DNA of 64,000 bases. Origin: Nitrosopumilus sp. b3. GTDB lineage: Archaea > Thermoproteota > Nitrososphaeria > Nitrososphaerales > Nitrosopumilaceae. The notes under the pieces were generated by a model. The model was not told the DNA's origin. It was given only the letters and a program-made list of their open reading frames with translations, and did no database searches. The position numbers and the translations under genes are program-made. The first letter of the stretch is position 1; each line of letters begins with the position of its first letter. The DNA lies in contig NZ_MU078694.1 of assembly GCF_014078525.1 (NCBI RefSeq), positions 124,001 through 188,000 of the forward strand, written 5' to 3'. This document shows positions 23,402 to 32,471 of the stretch, piece by piece.

Positions 23402-24322
23402 ATGGTAACTACAAATCAAAACTCTCTTTGTTTACGTTGTGGAAAAAATTCTTTGCTTACAGATGATGTTACAGGAGAAAGATTCTGTGGTAAATGCGGG
23501 TTTGTAATTTCTGAAACCTCTCAAGATTCAGGACCAGAGTGGAGATCATTTTCAAAAGAAGGTGGGACAGATCCTGCAAGAACAGGAGCTCCATCATCAT
23601 TGATGATTCATGACATGGGATTATCTACTGTAATTAATCCATTAAACAAGGATGCATCAGGAAAACCACTTACTACATCAATGAAAAGTACAATTGAGAG
23701 ACTAAGGACCTGGGATAGCAGAAGCCAAGTTCATGAACCTGTTGATAGAAATCTACGACAAGCACTAGGTGATTTGAATAAATTAAAAGACAAGATTGCA
23801 ATTCCTGCAAATGTTCTTGAAAAAGCATCATACATTTACAGAAAAGCATTGGAGAAAAAACTTGTTCGTGGACGCTCTATTACAGCAATGATTGCAGCAT
23901 CCCTTTATGCTGCATGCAGAGATACAGAAACACCTCGAACTCTAAAAGATATTGCAGATGCTGCAAATGTAAAGCGAAAAGATATTGCAAGATGTTATAG
24001 ATTACTGCACCATGAATTGGAATTAAAAATGCCTGTTGTGGATTCCATCCAATGTATTGCAAGAATTTCAAGTAAATTAGATATTTCTGAGAAGACTAAA
24101 CGTTATGCCGTTAAAGTTCTAAAAGAGGCACAAGAACGCAAAGAATCTGCAGGAAAAGATCCTATGGGATTGGCAGCTACTGCATTATACCTCTCATGCG
24201 TTCACAATGGAGTATCTATCACTCAACGAGATCTAGCAGAAGCAGCAGGTGTAACTGAAGTTACCATTAGAAATCGATACAAAGGGCTCAAAGCAGATCA
24301 AAGTAACAAATTAGATATCTAA
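23402..24322 (+). CDS. tfb: Transcription initiation factor TFB (second copy)
   Basis: 306 residues, same length and architecture as the copy at 10328-11248. Zinc ribbon CLRC/CGKC at 10-33, the PEWRSFSKEGG B-finger region and two cyclin folds ending in the ITQRDLAEAAGVTEVTIRNRYKGL helix-turn-helix. The two copies are highly similar throughout; the differences are mainly at the N-terminus and in the first cyclin fold. Multiple TFBs allow alternative promoter selection in archaea. Placed directly after alba. Confidence 0.96.
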   Translation: MVTTNQNSLCLRCGKNSLLTDDVTGERFCGKCGFVISETSQDSGPEWRSFSKEGGTDPARTGAPSSLMIHDMGLSTVINPLNKDASGKPLTTSMKSTIERLRTWDSRSQVHEPVDRNLRQALGDLNKLKDKIAIPANVLEKASYIYRKALEKKLVRGRSITAMIAASLYAACRDTETPRTLKDIADAANVKRKDIARCYRLLHHELELKMPVVDSIQCIARISSKLDISEKTKRYAVKVLKEAQERKESAGKDPMGLAATALYLSCVHNGVSITQRDLAEAAGVTEVTIRNRYKGLKADQSNKLDI

Positions 24323-24401
24323 TTTCATAATTCTGCATTTGTCTTGCAGTGCACTTTATTGCCTTCTCACTCATTATAACTCAAAATCACCTAGTAATAA
24401 C

Positions 24402-24731
24402 ATGCAAATTCTAAATCAATTAAAAATCGAAGAGCCAGAAAGAAAAGAAGTTTTTCTTGAAATCTTATCTGACAAGTATTGTAGATTGATATTGGAATCC
24501 GTAATGAATTCTTCAAAATCTGCAATTGAAATATCCCGAGAAAAAAATATTCCTCTGAGCACCGTATATAGGAGAATACAACAACTTCATGACTCACACA
24601 TGGTTCGTACTTCGGGGGTAATCACTGAAGAAGGAAAAAGACTCTTTTTGTATAAGAGTAAAATTAAAGAAGTCAATACACGATTCTGTGATGGAAAGAT
24701 TACTGTTGATGTAGTTTTCAACACAAACTAA
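24402..24731 (+). CDS. Small winged-helix transcriptional regulator
   Basis: 109 residues from ATG 24402. EILSDKYCRLILESVMNSSKSAIEISREK, then IPLSTVYRRIQQLHDSHMV (recognition helix) and a beta wing. The C-terminus (TRFCDGKITVDVVF) matches the tail of the regulator at 44363 (NIEKNKLTVDVQL), defining a small family. I prefer this start to the upstream TTG because an ATTATAAC box at 24373-24380 lies 26 bp before it. Target unknown. Confidence 0.75.
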   Translation: MQILNQLKIEEPERKEVFLEILSDKYCRLILESVMNSSKSAIEISREKNIPLSTVYRRIQQLHDSHMVRTSGVITEEGKRLFLYKSKIKEVNTRFCDGKITVDVVFNTN

Positions 24732-24744
24732 TCTTCTTTAATTT

Positions 24745-25329
24745 TTAATAATCGTGTTCACTAAAATCATTGCCCAGTGCAATAGATGCTACAACAGTGG
24801 ATTCTGTTGTCTGTGATTTCATTTTTGTATCTGGTAAGAATTCATGAAATATCTCTTGTAATAGTTGTTCTGTGAATATTGACCAATTACTTCCAAGCTC
24901 ATGCTGAATTACAAAATGGTGTATGTTTCCTTCTATTCTGTGATCTGACTTCATTCCTGATGCTCGCATATAGTCTTCTAATATCTCAATACATCTTTTC
25001 AAATCATACCCTCCTTTGATAAATAATACTGTGTCTTTAATTACGGGCTTTATTACGTTGATAATCTCATTAATATCTTCTGAACTCATTTCTGCCCCAA
25101 AAATATCTAAAATTTTCTTTGGTATTGGAATGATTCCCATTTTTTCTGTGTACCTATCCCATTGGACATATTTTTCTAAAATTTGTCTTGCCATTACATT
25201 ATGTGAGATGTTGTGATTGCTTGCTTCAGCTTCAATCTCCTCAATTAATTTCACTGGTAAGCGATAAGTTACACTTCGTGTTTTTTCTTTTTTTGGTGGA
25301 TGTTGCTGTGACTTTGTTTTTGAATCCAA
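24745..25329 (-). CDS. Ribbon-helix-helix (CopG-like) DNA-binding protein
   Basis: 194 residues. After a basic, polar lead, residues 18-55 form an RHH domain (RSVTYRLPVKLIEEIEAEAS, then HNVMARQILEKYV). The C-terminal 130 residues are a separate helical domain (IPIPKKILDIFG, EDINEIINVIKPVIKD, IHHFVIQHELGSNWSIFTEQLLQEIF) that may sense a ligand or mediate assembly. Probably an autoregulated repressor. Divergent promoter region shared with the zinc protein at 25486. Confidence 0.75.
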   Translation of the reverse strand: MDSKTKSQQHPPKKEKTRSVTYRLPVKLIEEIEAEASNHNISHNVMARQILEKYVQWDRYTEKMGIIPIPKKILDIFGAEMSSEDINEIINVIKPVIKDTVLFIKGGYDLKRCIEILEDYMRASGMKSDHRIEGNIHHFVIQHELGSNWSIFTEQLLQEIFHEFLPDTKMKSQTTESTVVASIALGNDFSEHDY

Positions 25330-25485
25330 CTAACAAAATCCAAAGTAAAATGAGAATATAAGTTGGATCCATTTTTGAGATAGCATTATCATAAATGATA
25401 TTTGTTCTCAGAAATGATAATTGTGGATTATTTTATACCCTTATTTCTTAAAACTATGCTGAGTGATAATCTGGTGAGATGAGAA

Positions 25486-25647
25486 ATGGGAAAATATTGT
25501 AAAAACTGTGGAAAATACATGAAAATTTCAGAATTGACTCATTGCTCAGATGAGTGTTTATTGTCAGGTCTTAGTGATAGTATTTCTATATCTGACAATA
25601 GCTTTAATGCAATTTCTTGGGATGAAAGATCAGATCCTTGGACATGA
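25486..25647 (+). CDS. 53-aa zinc-finger protein with an acidic tail
   Basis: ATG 25486 to TGA 25647. CKNCGKYMKISELTHCSDEC gives a CxxC...CxxxC knuckle as in small treble-clef proteins, followed by an acidic Ser-rich tail ending WDERSDPWT. It lies 49 bp before the M1 aminopeptidase gene on the same strand. No family name known to me. Confidence 0.55.
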   Translation: MGKYCKNCGKYMKISELTHCSDECLLSGLSDSISISDNSFNAISWDERSDPWT

Positions 25648-25696
25648 TCCCTGAAAATGGAAAATCTACTTAAAGCCTAAACAAAGTACCTCAGTC

Positions 25697-28198
25697 GTGG
25701 ACATCATTCCGATTAATTATGAATTAACTTTTGAGCCGGATCTTAAAAAATTCACATTTTCTGGTACTGAAATTATTACCGCTGATTGTAAAAAATCCAC
25801 AAATACAATCTCTATGGATTGTGCTGAATTAAAAATACTATCCTGTAATGTGAAATCGGGAGGAAATATTGTTAAATCAACCCCAATACTAGATTCAAAA
25901 AAAGAAGAATTACAAATTAAATTATCTGAAAAAATCAAGGGCAAAGTTATCATCTCTATTGAATTCCAAGGCATATTAAATGACAGACTACTTGGATTTT
26001 ATCGAAGTCAATACCAGCAAAACGGTAAAACAAAATATCTTGCAACGACCCAGTTTGAGGCAGCAGATGCCAGACGTGCATTTCCATGTTGGGATAAACC
26101 TGAAGCAAAGGCTACATTTGAAATCTCAATAATTGCTGACAATAAATTCTCAGCAATATCTAATATGCCAATTAAATCAAAGAAAAAAATTGGTGCCAAA
26201 ACAATTTACAATTTTGGAAAGACCCCTGTTGTTTCAACATATTTGATTTATCTTGGTGTTGGTGAGTTTGAGTATCTAACAGGAAAAGTTGGAAAGATTC
26301 AGATCCGAGTAGTTACAACAAAGGGAAATAAATCAAAAGGAAAGTTTTCCTTGGAACTAGGAAAAAAACTTTTGACATCCTATGAAAAATATTTTGGAAT
26401 AAAATATCCTCTTCCCAAACTTGATTTAATCGCAGTTCCTGATTTTGCAGCAGGTGCAATGGAGAACTGGGGTGCAATTACATTTAGAGAAACAATTCTA
26501 CTTTATGATACTAAAACATCATCAACTAGAACCAAACAATTCATTGCCGAAGTAATCTCCCATGAAATTGCCCATCAGTGGTTTGGAAATTTAGTTACTA
26601 TGAAATGGTGGAATGATTTGTGGCTAAATGAAAGCTTTGCAACATTTATGGCTACAAAGTTTGTAGACAAATTTTATCCAGAATGGGATTTGTGGAATCA
26701 ATTCATTGAGGATGCGATGAATGTTGCAATGGGCCTTGATTCCCTTAAAACAACACACCCAATTGATGTTAAGGTAAATTCACCTGCTGAAATTCGAGAA
26801 ATCTTTGATGCGATTTCTTATGATAAAGGCGGATGTATTTTGAGAATGCTTGAGAATTATGTTGGAGAGCCAAATTTCCAAAAGGGCCTAAAAAAATATT
26901 TGTCAAATTTCAAATACAAAAATGCTGAAGGACAAGATTTGTGGAATGCCATTGGAAAGGCATCTGGCATGCCTGTTTCCTCTATGGTCCATACGTGGCT
27001 AAAACAACCTGGATTTCCATTAGTTGAAGTAAATCAAGATGGAAACACACTCAAGCTAAAACAGAAGAGGTATTTGCTAGAACCAGATAAAAAATTCAGC
27101 AAGGGCTTGTGGTCCATCCCACTATCTTTGGGATTGGATGGCGAAATTTCCAAAAAACTATTTACAAAAAAATCCTTGTCAATGAAACTCCCTAAAAACA
27201 CAATAGGCTTTGTTGCAAACTATGGAAGAAAAGGATTCTATCGTGTAAAATATGATGAAGGAATTCTTCTTGATTTGAAAATGCTGGTAGATGAAAAACG
27301 AATCCCTGCAATTGATAGATGGGCTATTCAAAATGATTTATTCTCACTTTGTGTTTCTGGAAATGAACAAATTCGAAATTATCTTGACTTTTCTGATGCT
27401 TATTTTGATGAAGATAGTTATCTTGCATCAGTTAATGTTGCACACAATCTGGCATCGTTATACTTTAGAGCATTTGATGAAAAGTTTGTCGAAGAGATTA
27501 GAAATTATGCCATAAATTATTTTAGAAAAATTTTATTTAATTTAGGATGGGAGCCAAAAAAATCAGACAAGCACACTGATGCCCTTTTACGCTCTTTTGT
27601 AATTTCGGCATTGGGAAAAATGAATGATGATGAGGTAACAGAAGAGGCAATTAGAAGATACAAAAAATTCTTAAAATCTCCGAGTTCGATCACACCCGAT
27701 TTGGTCGAGCCTATTTGCTCTATTGCTGCATGGAATGGAAATTTAAAAACTCATGCGGAATTGACCAAACTATACAAGAATGCAAAAACCATGGAAGAAA
27801 AACTTCGATTTCTAGGTGCCATGTGTAGTTTCAAAGACAAAAAACTATTACTAAAATCACTTGACTTTTCTCAAACTCCACATGTTCGTTCACAAAACAT
27901 GCAATTACCTATCATGAAAGTAGCAGCTAATCCATACGGTGATCAGGTTTTATGGCCATGGTTGAAGAAAAATTGGAAAAAATTAAACAAAAAAGTTGGA
28001 CATGGAAATCCTTTGTTTAATAGAATTGTAGCAAGCATCTCTTCAGTAGCTGATGACTCGATGGAAAAAGAAATTAAAACATTCTTCAAAAAAAATCCTA
28101 CTCCTGGAACTGAAAGAACACAAACACAAACACTGGAAAGAATTAGAATCAACTCAAAACTCCTAAGACGAATGAGAAAAGAATTCAAAGATGGCTAA
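25697..28198 (+). CDS. M1-family zinc aminopeptidase
   Basis: 833 residues. GAMENWG at 253-259 (exopeptidase motif), HEIAH at 289-293 and Glu312 in WLNESFA complete the HExxH-x18-E zinc site, and a Tyr in SYDKGGCIL is the transition-state tyrosine. The N-terminal beta domain, catalytic domain and long helical C-terminal (ERAP1-like) domain are all present, as in tricorn-interacting factors F2/F3. Cleaves N-terminal residues from peptides in the cytoplasm. Start is GTG 25697. Overlaps the next gene by 8 bp. Confidence 0.95.
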   Translation: MDIIPINYELTFEPDLKKFTFSGTEIITADCKKSTNTISMDCAELKILSCNVKSGGNIVKSTPILDSKKEELQIKLSEKIKGKVIISIEFQGILNDRLLGFYRSQYQQNGKTKYLATTQFEAADARRAFPCWDKPEAKATFEISIIADNKFSAISNMPIKSKKKIGAKTIYNFGKTPVVSTYLIYLGVGEFEYLTGKVGKIQIRVVTTKGNKSKGKFSLELGKKLLTSYEKYFGIKYPLPKLDLIAVPDFAAGAMENWGAITFRETILLYDTKTSSTRTKQFIAEVISHEIAHQWFGNLVTMKWWNDLWLNESFATFMATKFVDKFYPEWDLWNQFIEDAMNVAMGLDSLKTTHPIDVKVNSPAEIREIFDAISYDKGGCILRMLENYVGEPNFQKGLKKYLSNFKYKNAEGQDLWNAIGKASGMPVSSMVHTWLKQPGFPLVEVNQDGNTLKLKQKRYLLEPDKKFSKGLWSIPLSLGLDGEISKKLFTKKSLSMKLPKNTIGFVANYGRKGFYRVKYDEGILLDLKMLVDEKRIPAIDRWAIQNDLFSLCVSGNEQIRNYLDFSDAYFDEDSYLASVNVAHNLASLYFRAFDEKFVEEIRNYAINYFRKILFNLGWEPKKSDKHTDALLRSFVISALGKMNDDEVTEEAIRRYKKFLKSPSSITPDLVEPICSIAAWNGNLKTHAELTKLYKNAKTMEEKLRFLGAMCSFKDKKLLLKSLDFSQTPHVRSQNMQLPIMKVAANPYGDQVLWPWLKKNWKKLNKKVGHGNPLFNRIVASISSVADDSMEKEIKTFFKKNPTPGTERTQTQTLERIRINSKLLRRMRKEFKDG

Positions 28199-28598
28199 AA
28201 AACTTGGCCCTCCAATATTTCTTGGAGTTTTCACTATTTTGGCATTAGTTTTTCTCACAGGGGGAGCAACTGATGATAAAGATGAACTGCGTCAAACTTT
28301 TCAAGTAGATGCAGTATACTATGATACTGGACACGTGGAAATTTCATTCCTTGATAAATCCGATAAGACAACTACGGTTGTAATGGAAATACTTGGAATG
28401 GATGAATCCTTTCAAAAAACTTTCTCTGAATCACAATTTATTGAAATTGTGCCATTTCAAGATGTACCAAAATATGGCTGGGAAATACATCCTGTAGTTT
28501 TGGAAATTGACCATAAGGAATTTGGACATGTACAATTAAAAACTGAGATTCATACACTTGGTGATCCTACACCTCCTGTAATCTATTCCAAACCTTAG
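28191..28598 (+). CDS. Small exported/membrane-anchored protein
   Basis: 135 residues. Residues 1-25 (KKLGPPIFLGVFTILALVFLTGGA) form a signal anchor; the rest is a beta-sandwich-like exported domain (VDAVYYDTGHVEISFLDKSDKTTTVVMEI). Its ATG lies inside the end of the aminopeptidase gene (8-bp overlap), so the two are translated from one message even though the products lie on opposite sides of the membrane. Family not recognised. Confidence 0.6.
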   Translation: MAKKLGPPIFLGVFTILALVFLTGGATDDKDELRQTFQVDAVYYDTGHVEISFLDKSDKTTTVVMEILGMDESFQKTFSESQFIEIVPFQDVPKYGWEIHPVVLEIDHKEFGHVQLKTEIHTLGDPTPPVIYSKP

Positions 28599-28642
28599 AT
28601 CAGATACAAGATTTTATTGCACCTCTGAATTCTATTTGTGTG

Positions 28643-29560
28643 ATGGACCTGTTGGCAGATTTGAAGAAAGGAAAACGAGGTGCCATTGCCAAAGCCATAA
28701 CAATTATGGAAAATGATCAAAAAGAAGCTAAAAAAATAATAAAGAAAATTTTCAAAGATACTGGTAAATCCATCATTATTGGAATCACTGGGCCTGCTGG
28801 TGCTGGAAAAAGCTCACTGATTAACAAAACAGCAGTAGAGATGAAAAAATTAGGCACAAAACCCGCTGTTCTTGCAATTGATCCTACTAGTCATGTCACT
28901 GGCGGTGCCATACTTGGCGATAGAGTTAGGATGACTGAATCCACAGATTCTGGAACATACATCAGAAGTATCGCTTCTCGTGGGGCAACAGGTGCAGTGT
29001 CTCGTTCATTACGTAATAGTATTCGAATTTTAGAATTTGCAGGATTCAATCCAATAATAATTGAAAGTGTTGGGGCTGGTCAAACAGAAGTTGAGATTTC
29101 TAATATTGCAGATATTACCGTTGTTGTTTTTAATCCCAATACTGGTGATAGCATTCAAACTATCAAAGCTGGGTTGACTGAAATTGGTGATGTTTATCTT
29201 GTTAACAAAAGTGATCTTGCTGGAACAAATCAACTATTTGATGCAGTTAGAGACTTTATTGGAGATTCAGTTAGAAATCCTACTATCCTTAAGACATCTG
29301 TAAAAAAGAATTCTGGAATTACACTATTTGCAAAAACTCTCAAAGAACTGATGATATCTAAAAAGAAAGTCAAGAAGGAAAAAGACCAAAAACGACTTGA
29401 AGCAGAACTAAAAGATATTGTTTTAAATAACATCAAAGAAAAGATGGATCATATGTTAGATTCTGATAAATCATTCTCAAATTACCTCAAAAAATTACAG
29501 ACTAAAACAATAGATCCATTTGATGCAGGAGATAAAATTACAAAATCTTTGCTAAAGTGA
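28643..29560 (+). CDS. meaB: MeaB/ArgK-type GTPase, methylmalonyl-CoA mutase chaperone
   Basis: 305 residues from ATG 28643 (GTG 28640 also possible). Walker A GPAGAGKSSL near 50-59, the SRGATGAVSRSLRN and ESVGAGQTEVEI switch segments, and a base-recognition NKSDLAG. MeaB uses GTP to gate cofactor loading and protect methylmalonyl-CoA mutase. It leads the operon meaB-mcmA1-mce with a 4-5 bp junction, which confirms its partner. Confidence 0.95.
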   Translation: MDLLADLKKGKRGAIAKAITIMENDQKEAKKIIKKIFKDTGKSIIIGITGPAGAGKSSLINKTAVEMKKLGTKPAVLAIDPTSHVTGGAILGDRVRMTESTDSGTYIRSIASRGATGAVSRSLRNSIRILEFAGFNPIIIESVGAGQTEVEISNIADITVVVFNPNTGDSIQTIKAGLTEIGDVYLVNKSDLAGTNQLFDAVRDFIGDSVRNPTILKTSVKKNSGITLFAKTLKELMISKKKVKKEKDQKRLEAELKDIVLNNIKEKMDHMLDSDKSFSNYLKKLQTKTIDPFDAGDKITKSLLK

Positions 29561-29565
29561 TAAAA

Positions 29566-31167
29566 ATGGCTACAAAAAAATCAACAAAATCAAAAAGTCC
29601 TGAAAAGAAAATTTTCACTGATTCGTCTTTTCCTGTAAAACGTATTTACCAAAAATCAAACAAAAAAAGACCTGTAGAGGATGCCGGAAAATATCCCTTC
29701 ACTAGAGGCATTCATCCAGGAATGTTTCGTGAAAGATTTTGGACAATGCGACAGTATTCTGGATTTGGTGATGCAAAACTTACAAACGAGCGATTCAAAT
29801 TCATGCTTGAAAAAGGCCAAACCGGGCTTAGTATGGCCTTTGACTTGCCAACTCAGATTGGCTATGATTCTGATTCTCCCCAAGCAGAGGGTGAAGTGGG
29901 AAAAGTTGGCGTATCAATAACATCCATTAAAGATATGATGACTGCATTTGATGGTATTCCTTTAGGTAAAGTCAGTTCTTCAATGACAATCAATTCCACA
30001 GCCTCAACACTATTGGCATATTACATTGCAGTTGGAGAAGCACAGGGATTCAAAAGCCATGAACTACGTGGAACAACTCAGAATGATATTTTAAAAGAGT
30101 ATATTGCAAGAAATACATACATCTATCCTCCTCAACCCTCGATGCGATTAATTGGTGACATGATTGGATACTGTGCAGAAAAAGTTCCATCGTGGTATCC
30201 CGTTTCAATCTCTGGATATCATATGAGAGAAGCTGGCTGTACTGCAACACAAGAGGTTGCATTCACATTGGCAAATGCAATCGCATACATTCAAACTTGT
30301 TTGGATGCAGGTTTGAAAATCGATGACTTTGCCCCACGTCTTTCATTCTTCTTTTGTTGCACTATTGAATTCTTTGAGGAAGTAGCAAAGTTTAGGGTGG
30401 CAAGAAAAGTTTATGCCAAAATTTTAAAAGAAATGTTTCATGCAAAAAACCCTCGTTCACTACAGCTAAAATTCCATACTCAAACTAGTGGAGAATCCCT
30501 AACTGCGCAGCAACCTGACAATAACATCATTCGAGTTGCAATTCAAACAATGGCAGCTGTTGCAGGTGGTACTCAATCACTTCACACTAATTCTAGAGAT
30601 GAGGCCCTTGCTCTTCCAACTCAAGAGTCTGCAAAAATTGCACTTCGAACACAACAAATTGTTGCACATGAAAGTGGAATTACAAAAACTGCTGATCCTC
30701 TTGCAGGTTCATACTATCTTGAAGAATTATGTGATCAAATTGAAGACGGCGTATGGAAATATCTTAAAAAAATCCAAAAGATGGGTGGGTCTGTTAAGGC
30801 AATTGAGAAAGGCTTTTTCCAATCTGAAATCCGAGCTAATGCATATCGTCTAAAGAAAGAAATCGATGACGGTGAACGAATTATTGTTGGAATGAACAAA
30901 TATGCCGAAGAAGAAGAGCAACCTGACTTGCTACGTATTGGCGGTGATGTCGAAATTCAACAGAAAAAGGCACTCAAAAAGTTACGTGACTCTAGAGACA
31001 AAAACAAATGGGAAAAAGCACTCTCTGCAATGAAAAGTGCTGCTGACACTGACGAAAATCTAATGCCTTACATAATTACTGCTGCCAAGGCATTTGCAAC
31101 AACTGGTGAAATCAGTAATACATTCCGAGAGGTATTTGGTGAATATCGTCCAAAAGAGGTCTTTTAG
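29566..31167 (+). CDS. mcmA1: Methylmalonyl-CoA mutase, large (catalytic) subunit
   Basis: 533 residues from ATG 29566 (a GTG at 29557 overlaps the meaB stop). The TIM barrel carries TRGIHPGMFRERFWTMRQYSG for substrate, AFDLPTQIGYDSD, STASTLLAYY and GTTQNDILKEYIARNTYI. No B12-binding domain follows, so it needs the separate McmA2 (21942-22364). Acts in 3HP/4HB carbon fixation, converting methylmalonyl-CoA to succinyl-CoA. The stop is directly followed by the mce start (TAGATG). Confidence 0.97.
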   Translation: MATKKSTKSKSPEKKIFTDSSFPVKRIYQKSNKKRPVEDAGKYPFTRGIHPGMFRERFWTMRQYSGFGDAKLTNERFKFMLEKGQTGLSMAFDLPTQIGYDSDSPQAEGEVGKVGVSITSIKDMMTAFDGIPLGKVSSSMTINSTASTLLAYYIAVGEAQGFKSHELRGTTQNDILKEYIARNTYIYPPQPSMRLIGDMIGYCAEKVPSWYPVSISGYHMREAGCTATQEVAFTLANAIAYIQTCLDAGLKIDDFAPRLSFFFCCTIEFFEEVAKFRVARKVYAKILKEMFHAKNPRSLQLKFHTQTSGESLTAQQPDNNIIRVAIQTMAAVAGGTQSLHTNSRDEALALPTQESAKIALRTQQIVAHESGITKTADPLAGSYYLEELCDQIEDGVWKYLKKIQKMGGSVKAIEKGFFQSEIRANAYRLKKEIDDGERIIVGMNKYAEEEEQPDLLRIGGDVEIQQKKALKKLRDSRDKNKWEKALSAMKSAADTDENLMPYIITAAKAFATTGEISNTFREVFGEYRPKEVF

Positions 31168-31566
31168 ATGAAAATTGATCATATTGCGATTGCTGTAAAT
31201 GATGTAGAAGAATCTGCCAAAGTGTATCAACAAGCCTTAGGGGTAGATAGTGTAGAATTTGAAACGGTAGAAACTGAAGGTGTTAAAGTTGCAATTATTC
31301 ATTTAGAAAATGGTCGTGTTGAATTAATGCAGCCAACTAATGATTCTAGTCCCATCAAAAAATTTCTTGACAAAAAAGGACCAGGATTACATCACATGGC
31401 ATTAGAAACTGACAACATTGAAGGTGAAGTGCAAAGAATGGAAGGATGTGGAATTCAATTCTTAGGAAAAATTAGACCTGGCTCTGCAGGAACTAAGGTT
31501 ACTTTCATTCATCCAAAATCCCTTCATGGTGTTCTTGCAGAACTTTGCTCTCATCCCAAAGAGTAA
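31168..31566 (+). CDS. mce: Methylmalonyl-CoA epimerase
   Basis: 132 residues of the VOC fold: HIAIAVNDVEESAKVYQQALG at 4-24, the metal His/Glu residues in HIAIAV, LEMxQP-like VELMQP and GLHHMALETDN, and a second beta-alpha-beta unit ending in LAELC. Converts (S)- to (R)-methylmalonyl-CoA, feeding McmA1. The ATG follows the mcmA1 stop with no spacer. Confidence 0.95.
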   Translation: MKIDHIAIAVNDVEESAKVYQQALGVDSVEFETVETEGVKVAIIHLENGRVELMQPTNDSSPIKKFLDKKGPGLHHMALETDNIEGEVQRMEGCGIQFLGKIRPGSAGTKVTFIHPKSLHGVLAELCSHPKE

Positions 31567-31635
31567 TATTTTATTCCTAAAAAATGGAAAATGATTAATC
31601 AAAATTAGGAATTTATTTTTTAAAATTATTCATAC

Positions 31636-32193
31636 TTACTCCATCATTTTCAAAGTATCAGAAGCTGTAATGATCCCAACAATTTTTGATTTTTTTGTAA
31701 CAAGAATACATTTTGAATATCTAATTAATGGAACAAGTACATTTGCTGGAGTGTCAAAGTCCACAATTGGTGGAACAGGATCCATTGTGTCTGCAAGCTT
31801 TGCCTTTTTTAGCTCTGACTCTCCTACATCTGCTAGATGTTTTACTATTCCATCTTCTGACACAACTCCCACAACTTCTGAGTTACTAAAAACAGGAATC
31901 TGACTAATTGATAACTGATGCATTTTTTTGATTGCATCATGTAGAGTGTTGGTGGGTTTTAGTTTTACAATATCTTTACTGCAAAAATCACCTGCTGTAT
32001 GAGATGATGATTCCCCTTCTAGTTTTGCAAGACTGTCAAAAATTCTCTTTGCAGTTTCATAGCTTGGCTGACTTCTTCCTGATTCAATTTGATTAATCAT
32101 CGAAGTACTAACTCCTGTCATTGTGGCTAATTTTTTCTGTGTAATGCCTATCTTTTGCCTTATTTGCTTTATAGAATCAATACGTGGTAACAA
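31636..32193 (-). CDS. XRE-type HTH regulator with two CBS domains
   Basis: 185 residues. Residues 7-60 are a Cro/CI-type helix-turn-helix (IRQKIGITQKKLATMTGVSTS and SGRSQPSYETAKRI). Residues 75-185 are a CBS pair (ISQIPVFSNSEVVGVVSEDGIVKHL and LIRYSKCILVTKKSKIVGIITASDTLKMM) that usually binds adenosyl ligands. This gives a cytoplasmic regulator linked to energy or SAM state. Convergent with mce; a probable target is the neighbouring carbon metabolism (mce operon or ppdK), by position only. Confidence 0.88.
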   Translation of the reverse strand: MLPRIDSIKQIRQKIGITQKKLATMTGVSTSMINQIESGRSQPSYETAKRIFDSLAKLEGESSSHTAGDFCSKDIVKLKPTNTLHDAIKKMHQLSISQIPVFSNSEVVGVVSEDGIVKHLADVGESELKKAKLADTMDPVPPIVDFDTPANVLVPLIRYSKCILVTKKSKIVGIITASDTLKMME

Positions 32194-32264
32194 TTCATTT
32201 TGAATTATCCTAGTTAGTTTTAAAATCTATAGTTTGATGAAATGATTTTGCTGCCTGTATGAGG

Positions 32265-32441
32265 TTAAACTTCTTTGATGAGTGATTTTATGCTGGAAAT
32301 TGTTTCGGCGTTTAGTTCAATTTCTTTGTGTTTTTCTATCACATGTTGAGTTACTTTTCCCATGAGTTCTTCTTCTGTTTGTGCAGTAGTGGACCAACTA
32401 CAATCTTTTCCTGCATCTGAACATCTAATACTTTTTGTCAT
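32265..32441 (-). CDS. DUF1059-like small metal-binding protein
   Basis: 58 residues, ATG 32441 to TAA 32265. SIRCSDAGKDCSWSTTAQTEEELMGKVTQHVIEKHKEIE follows the DUF1059 pattern: C-x6-C, an EEEL helix and an H-x4-H pair near 33-38. A single metal (likely zinc) site is implied. It is between ppdK (30 bp away, same strand, downstream of it in coordinates) and the HTH-CBS regulator. Confidence 0.7.
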   Translation of the reverse strand: MTKSIRCSDAGKDCSWSTTAQTEEELMGKVTQHVIEKHKEIELNAETISSIKSLIKEV

Positions 32442-32471
32442 TATGAAAATACTTTGATTTGGAATTATTTA

